A stretch of 64,000 nt of DNA from Mactromeris polynyma (Eukaryota; Mollusca; Bivalvia; Venerida; Mactridae): contig JASFXZ010000027.1 in NCBI GenBank assembly GCA_032209605.1, positions 6,405,372 through 6,469,371 on the forward strand. Reading direction: 5' to 3'. Position numbers and translations under genes: made by a program. The number at the start of each line of letters is the position of its first letter. Within the stretch, counting starts at the first letter, position 1. Shown here one piece after another: positions 59,571 through 64,000 of the stretch. Under the pieces are notes generated by a model, which searched no databases, was not told the origin of the DNA, and was given only the letters and a program-made list of their open reading frames with translations.

Positions 59571-60360
59571 CACTGCTTGTAATATACCAATATTTATACC
59601 ATGCACTTTTATGAAAACATTAATTTCTACGTTAACTAAATTTTAATTGTGTTGCGTCACTGGAACATACTATAATGGGACTTGCACCTCTATTCAAATC
59701 AACCGTCTTATCAATTATGTTGCCGGAAGCGGTGGGTTTAACGGTCGTTAGTACGGTCCGATACAATTTCAATCTGTGTACGGTCTAAAATGTATTTGGA
59801 ATTTTTCGTATGCTCTGTACAAACGGTACGAACTTGAGTAATTAATGAAATGAAAGTTAATTATCATTATATGTCAATGTTTGCAATGTAATGAAACCTA
59901 TACTAAAACATCTTCGATATTTTGTCACTCTTTCGAACGCTTTATTTCAAAGTGTTTGATTTTTAAAACAGATCGCTCGATAATCCTGTTGAATCCCTGA
60001 CAAATCTTCAAAACATAAGCAAATGTTAGCAAACTATACAAGGAAATTGTATTTTCAAGAATCAACAAGCAGGTTTGTTGGAGATGTATCTTTTGTGAAC
60101 GGGATCAATATGTGGAAAATAAACGAATCACCGTCATCACGGAAACTGTAACATATAAGAGCTACGTACTCGTAGTATTAGGTAAATAAAAGTACATGTG
60201 TAACTAATTAATTAGTATGGATTTCATTGAATATTCTGGTATTTGTTCAAACCATAATTGGCAATGTACACATATCGTGCATTTTCACTGGTGTTTGACA
60301 CAGCCGGATTTTAAGTACGCTATTTGAAATTATTATTTTGGGTAATTATAAACCATAGAC
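59570..60360. other. Non-coding AT-rich stretch
   Basis: No gene seen. GGTCGTTAGTACGGTCCG at about 59742 with GTACGGTCTAAAATG are local short repeats. Confidence 0.35.
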
Positions 60361-60364
60361 ATTC

Positions 60365-61449
60365 AGGAAGTGCGTAGCCGCTTATGGCAAGAGTACAAGA
60401 GGCTTAAACAACAAAACCCAGTGTCAACGGTGATCATAGTCTACCCAGCAAAGCTCATTCAGGATGACAAATTAGTGCGAGATGAAATGCCAGAGAGGAA
60501 TAAACATATAAGGGTTAGTAGGACAGATCAACGCAGTCAAATAAACTTTGATAATGTTCAGCAAACAAAGTTGCCATCTACTACATCACCTGAGGTATCC
60601 AATATGTGGTGAGACTCCACAATATGATATGTCCAGAGTATCGAATAGCATGTACCCGCCATCTCAAAGATACCATTCACAAACCCAACTATGCCAATAA
60701 CAATGATACCAACCAACACATGACAATTCAAGCATCTATGCAACAACAATGTAGTGACTTACCAGTTAAGACATCCGTGAGTTCATCAAGACGAAATCGT
60801 TCAGCGTCCAATCAGTACTCCGATAATATAGCAACAAATGTGCCTAATTACATGCTATGTTAGAATTATGCGGACTCCCAAGCCACGGATAATCCAGAAA
60901 AATGTGCAAACATGGATACAAACGTGAATACCGACCACTGTGATTTAGAACCACAGATTATTCATATTCAACATATTCAGTCAAAGGAATCATCAAATGA
61001 ATCATACTATTCAATACATAGGGACTACTTATACTTGTGCTATATATGGCAAGACATTATAACATGTATATATTTAAGTAATCAAAGGACATTTTTAAAA
61101 TAAGGAATAGTACTGGTTATCACGATGGAATGTATATGCAAAATTGGAAAATTAGAAAAACGTAGGCGTAAGAAGCGTTTATCGATTGCTATATGAGCAG
61201 TCTCTGGGTTTAAGGTAGGCATTTACGAGGTATTTAGAAAGTTAATATTTGGTAATTCTCAACAAGATAGACGAGTTTTTCAGATACTGTTAGGTTTACA
61301 CAAATTTCACTGTTCAGTATATGTGAGAAATGATTTTGTTAGCCCTGAAACTCTAGTTTTTAAAAGTCAGGATGATATAATTTGTGTAAAAATTGACGGT
61401 AAATTATTGTCATTGAAAGATGATTTATTTGTATGTCTTTGTTATGTGG
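60365..61449 (+). pseudogene. LINE fragment: ORF1 end and start of endonuclease
   Basis: 60365-60612 reads EVRSRLWQEYKRLKQQNPVS and VIIVYPAKLIQDDKLVRDEM, a LINE ORF1 C-terminal pattern; frame-shifted low-complexity text follows to about 60860. 61330-61449 reads VSPETLVFKSQDDIICVKID and KDDLFVCLCYV, matching the endonuclease segment of the LINE at 25431 (CMIWIRIDEY...IFKCLCY). It stops where a pogo-like element starts at 61450. Confidence 0.65.
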
Positions 61450-63105
61450 TACAGTAAAACTTCGAAACCTCGAACTGCCGTCGGACCTAGCAACTAGTTC
61501 GAGCCAACTATTGTTCGAGGCATCTACGGTATACGCGTATATATCCTAACTGACAGTCACCAGTGCAAGTGTACTAAGCATGTTGAACACACGTTTTGTT
61601 TTCATACTGAATGCACGTCGATCAATAGTTGCAGCATTATTCATAATAATACTAATTAAAAAAGAACTGAAAGCAAAGCAAATCGTTTATTCTTATACGC
61701 ATGACTTGTCTGTCACATAGTCCATGTACAGTGGAAACTCCCTAATCCGGAAACACTCCGTCCGGAAACTTCCTCTAACCGGACAATTTTCTCGGTCTCG
61801 TTTTAGTTCCACCAATACGACATATAAAAAAATCCCCACAGTCCAGATCCTCCCTACTCCGGAATCCGAACGAATTTTTCTGACCGGATTGTTATTTTAA
61901 GCGTAAAATAAATCTCCCAAAACCGGACGATAATTCTCCGCAAAAATACGTCGGATCGTATAATGACTGAGAATTGAGAAAAGGCATAACACTTTTAATT
62001 GTCTCTATGAATATAGACCATTAGACGTTATCATCGTATGCATTCCGTTTTGATGGAAACAAGGTAAGACCGGGTACGAGGTGTACTTATTATGTTAACA
62101 ATTGGAAAACATTGGATGTGAGCGCAGAAACTTTCTCATTTAAGGTACACAAATCACAATTTGTTTTACCGTAGATCATTATTTAACTCTAAGAAAAATC
62201 TTTTGAAATGAAGCTATGGTGCATTGTTTTTAAGTATGGCGTTTTGAAAATACATCGTACTAAGTGCATAGCTTGTCAGGTTTTATGGACGGTATAACGT
62301 CGCAAAACACCCATACTTAATTTCAGCTATGTTTGAAATCATTTGACATATTGAATGATTCATTGAAAAGACTTGCTTGAGATTGATATACAAAATAAAA
62401 TATCTAATACATTTTCTGCACAGTGTAATCATCTGCTGTAATTTCTATTTAAGAATGAAGTGAAGGTAAAAATCTTATTATGTTATATTCAATGCTTTCA
62501 TACAGTTCAATCAGTAAACGAGAGGCGTCTATAGCGGTTTCTACAATTTCTATAACGACTAAACAAATTATAATGATAATTTATGGAAGAATTCAAATAT
62601 CAACCAATATTTATCACAGCATGTATTTTGCATATCGCATTGGAAATCTTCCGTTTATGAAAGGAGCATAAATATGTTGGTCTCTAATAACTTATGATTT
62701 TGGGCTATGTATTGAATTTTCAAGTTTACATAAATTTTGTAAAATCTGCAAAATAACTCTGCAAAGTCGAATAAAAGAATGCATTCAGACATTATATATT
62801 AGTCGCGATAACACAAATAACCTCTAGTGAAGTTATTCAAATTACTGAAAGAATGTCTTGCCTACGGACATTCAATGGAGAAATCTTCTCCAGTCCGGAA
62901 TCTCCTCTAATCCGAACTTTATAGTGTATCCGAAGTGTGTTCGGATTAGGGAGTTTCTACTGTACATGTACAACTGTCAAGTAATTATCACGAAGTGCGA
63001 ATAACATGTGTCGCAAATCTTACCAGTCAACAAATATAAGTATATTAAACGGTCAATGAAAGGTGTGAATTATTGTTTTGTTCGACCTATCTATGGTGAA
63101 CAATA
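61450..63105 (+). mobile_element. Pogo-like element X, interrupted by element Y
   Basis: Left end TACAGTAAAACTTCGAAACC (TA 61450-61451). 62970-63105 matches family X at 5078-5220 in reverse. The central 61729-62963 is another element. No intact right end of X seen. Confidence 0.5.
61729..62963. mobile_element. Pogo/Tigger-like element Y, 1235 bp
   Basis: Left end CAGTGGAAACTCCCTAATCC, right end (reversed) CAGTAGAAACTCCCTAATCC, TA on both sides (61727-61728, 62964-62965) within TACATGTAC-like flanks. Further sub-terminal pairs of CCGGAATC/GATTCCGG type. No transposase; non-autonomous. A second copy starts at 213. Confidence 0.82.
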
Positions 63106-63222
63106 AAGTTATTGTTTGTAGAGGGTCAAGTCATGGAAAGTTTCTCTCCAGGACAAATTTATTTTTGTTCGTATATTTACGTGAAGTTTTGTGTCCAAAG
63201 TGATTAGTACATAAGTGTATAC

Positions 63223-64000
63223 ATGTCGGAAAAACACTGTCTAAAAAGGAACTTAAAAAACGGAAAAAGGTGAAAAAAACGAAAGGCAAGTTCATCTTTA
63301 GAATTATCATTGAGTGACCGCCATGTTTTCACTACCGACACTACGTGTCCAAAACCAGAGAGCGTGACTAATACACATTTAGGCACAGACTTTTATAATA
63401 ACTCATATTCTTATGTATCGAGTGTTATGAATCCAAACACATCTCCCATTATGTATTTTGGACAGCAAGTTCCGTATGGATACAATCCGCAAACGCCAGG
63501 TATTTTTGCAGCTTCTACGCCGGTGACCGGACCAGAGGGCAACACACCCCCTCCATGGGCTGTTGAAATTATCATGGGTATTAAATCAGTTATTCCGAAG
63601 ATCGACAAAATAGATCAATCCCTAAATACAATCAATCGGAAAATATCTGAATTTGACAATAGAATGAGTGCAGTTGAGACCAAAGTCAATGACATTGAGA
63701 AATCGTGCATTTTTATCAGCGAAGAAAATGACGCGCGAAAATCAGAGTTTACTCAAATGCAACATCAAGTAAAAAATCTCGATACTTTGTGTAAAATGCC
63801 GAAGCAGCAATCAAATCATTTACAATCGATGCAGAAAAATCCAAAGATGAACTTTTGGATATAAAATATCTTTCGATGAGGGAGAATCTCATCTTCTACG
63901 GTATACCAGAGAACCCGGCCGGAAATACTGAAAATTGTAACGATCTTGTCAAAGACCTGATACAAACACACTTAGAACTTGATACTGACAATATGATTCT
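63223..64000 (+). pseudogene. LINE ORF1 protein, runs off the window
   Basis: ATG at 63223 opens MSEK and a lysine-rich start; one or two shifts lead into LSLSDRHVFTTDTTCPKPES, a Pro/Gly/Tyr-rich region (YFGQQVPYGYNPQTPG), and a coiled coil (PKIDKIDQSLNTINRKISEF ... VETKVNDIEKS). After another shift near 63840 it reads LSMRENLIFYGIPENPAG and NDLVKDLIQTHLELDTDNMI, the L1-type ORF1 RRM start. Element continues beyond 64000. Confidence 0.75.

Noticed and set aside
63204..63608. Minus-strand ORFs
   Set aside because: Opposite strand of the LINE ORF1, which has clear coiled-coil and RRM text.

Overview
The window looks like non-coding-rich nuclear DNA of a mollusc, most likely a bivalve. It is AT-rich, its one clear host gene is split by GT-AG introns, and no bacterial operon-like coding exists. 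Most of the sequence is transposable-element debris. One dispersed SINE body (about 20.04-20.26 kb) and the 'CGTCCGT...ATTATGGCCCTTGAATTTG' type repeat (17.16-17.77 kb) resemble repeats I associate with bivalve genomes. Species is not determinable by eye.

The main host gene is on the minus strand, 41330 down to 29519. I could assemble seven exons with matching phases, all GT-AG, giving a 404-residue type II membrane protein. It has both PAPS-binding signatures of Golgi carbohydrate sulfotransferases and looks like the CHST15 (GalNAc4S-6ST) group. Its introns are full of repeats: a MITE in intron 1, an inverted pair of one repeat family flanking exon 3, a LINE 3' end that stops about 17 bp from the exon 5 acceptor, a 184-bp tandem duplication and a pogo-like end in intron 4.

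A decayed partial paralogue lies to the left on the same strand: exon 1-like (20470-20595, two stops), exon 3-like (about 11996-12098, one stop) and exon 4-like (7471-7630, intact). Intron sequence is shared too, so this is a segmental duplication, since split by a LINE and a second LINE 3' fragment.

Layout: 0-5.3 kb pogo-like ends, a palindromic MITE and a 150-bp inverted repeat; 5.5-5.9 kb LINE 3' fragment; 7.1-12.1 kb duplicated sulfotransferase exons plus LINE; 13.46-16.43 kb pogo-like element with a Tc1 element nested inside; 16.79-19.38 kb Harbinger-like element carrying Myb-like exon remnants and a nested SINE; 20-24 kb SINEs and a LINE ORF1 remnant; 24.6-28.8 kb decayed LINE (ORF1 and ORF2) interrupted by about 0.5 kb; 29.5-41.3 kb sulfotransferase gene; 42.3-42.9 kb self-complementary TTAACTAG-rich element; 43.7-47.4 kb decayed L1/Tx1-like LINE; 48.65-50.16 kb foldback element built of hairpin minisatellite units; 53.1-54.24 kb Polinton/Maverick integrase fragment; 54.8-55.8 kb terminal-inverted-repeat element; 56.5-60.3 kb tandem repeats and a Ulp1-like protease fragment; 60.4-61.45 kb LINE fragment; 61.45-63.1 kb nested pogo-like elements; 63.2 kb to the end, a LINE ORF1 cut by the window edge.

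The most interesting candidates are the foldback element with hairpins nested inside inverted arms (48655-50163), the inverted repeat pair flanking the phase-symmetric exon 3, and the LINE tail that forms most of an acceptor region.
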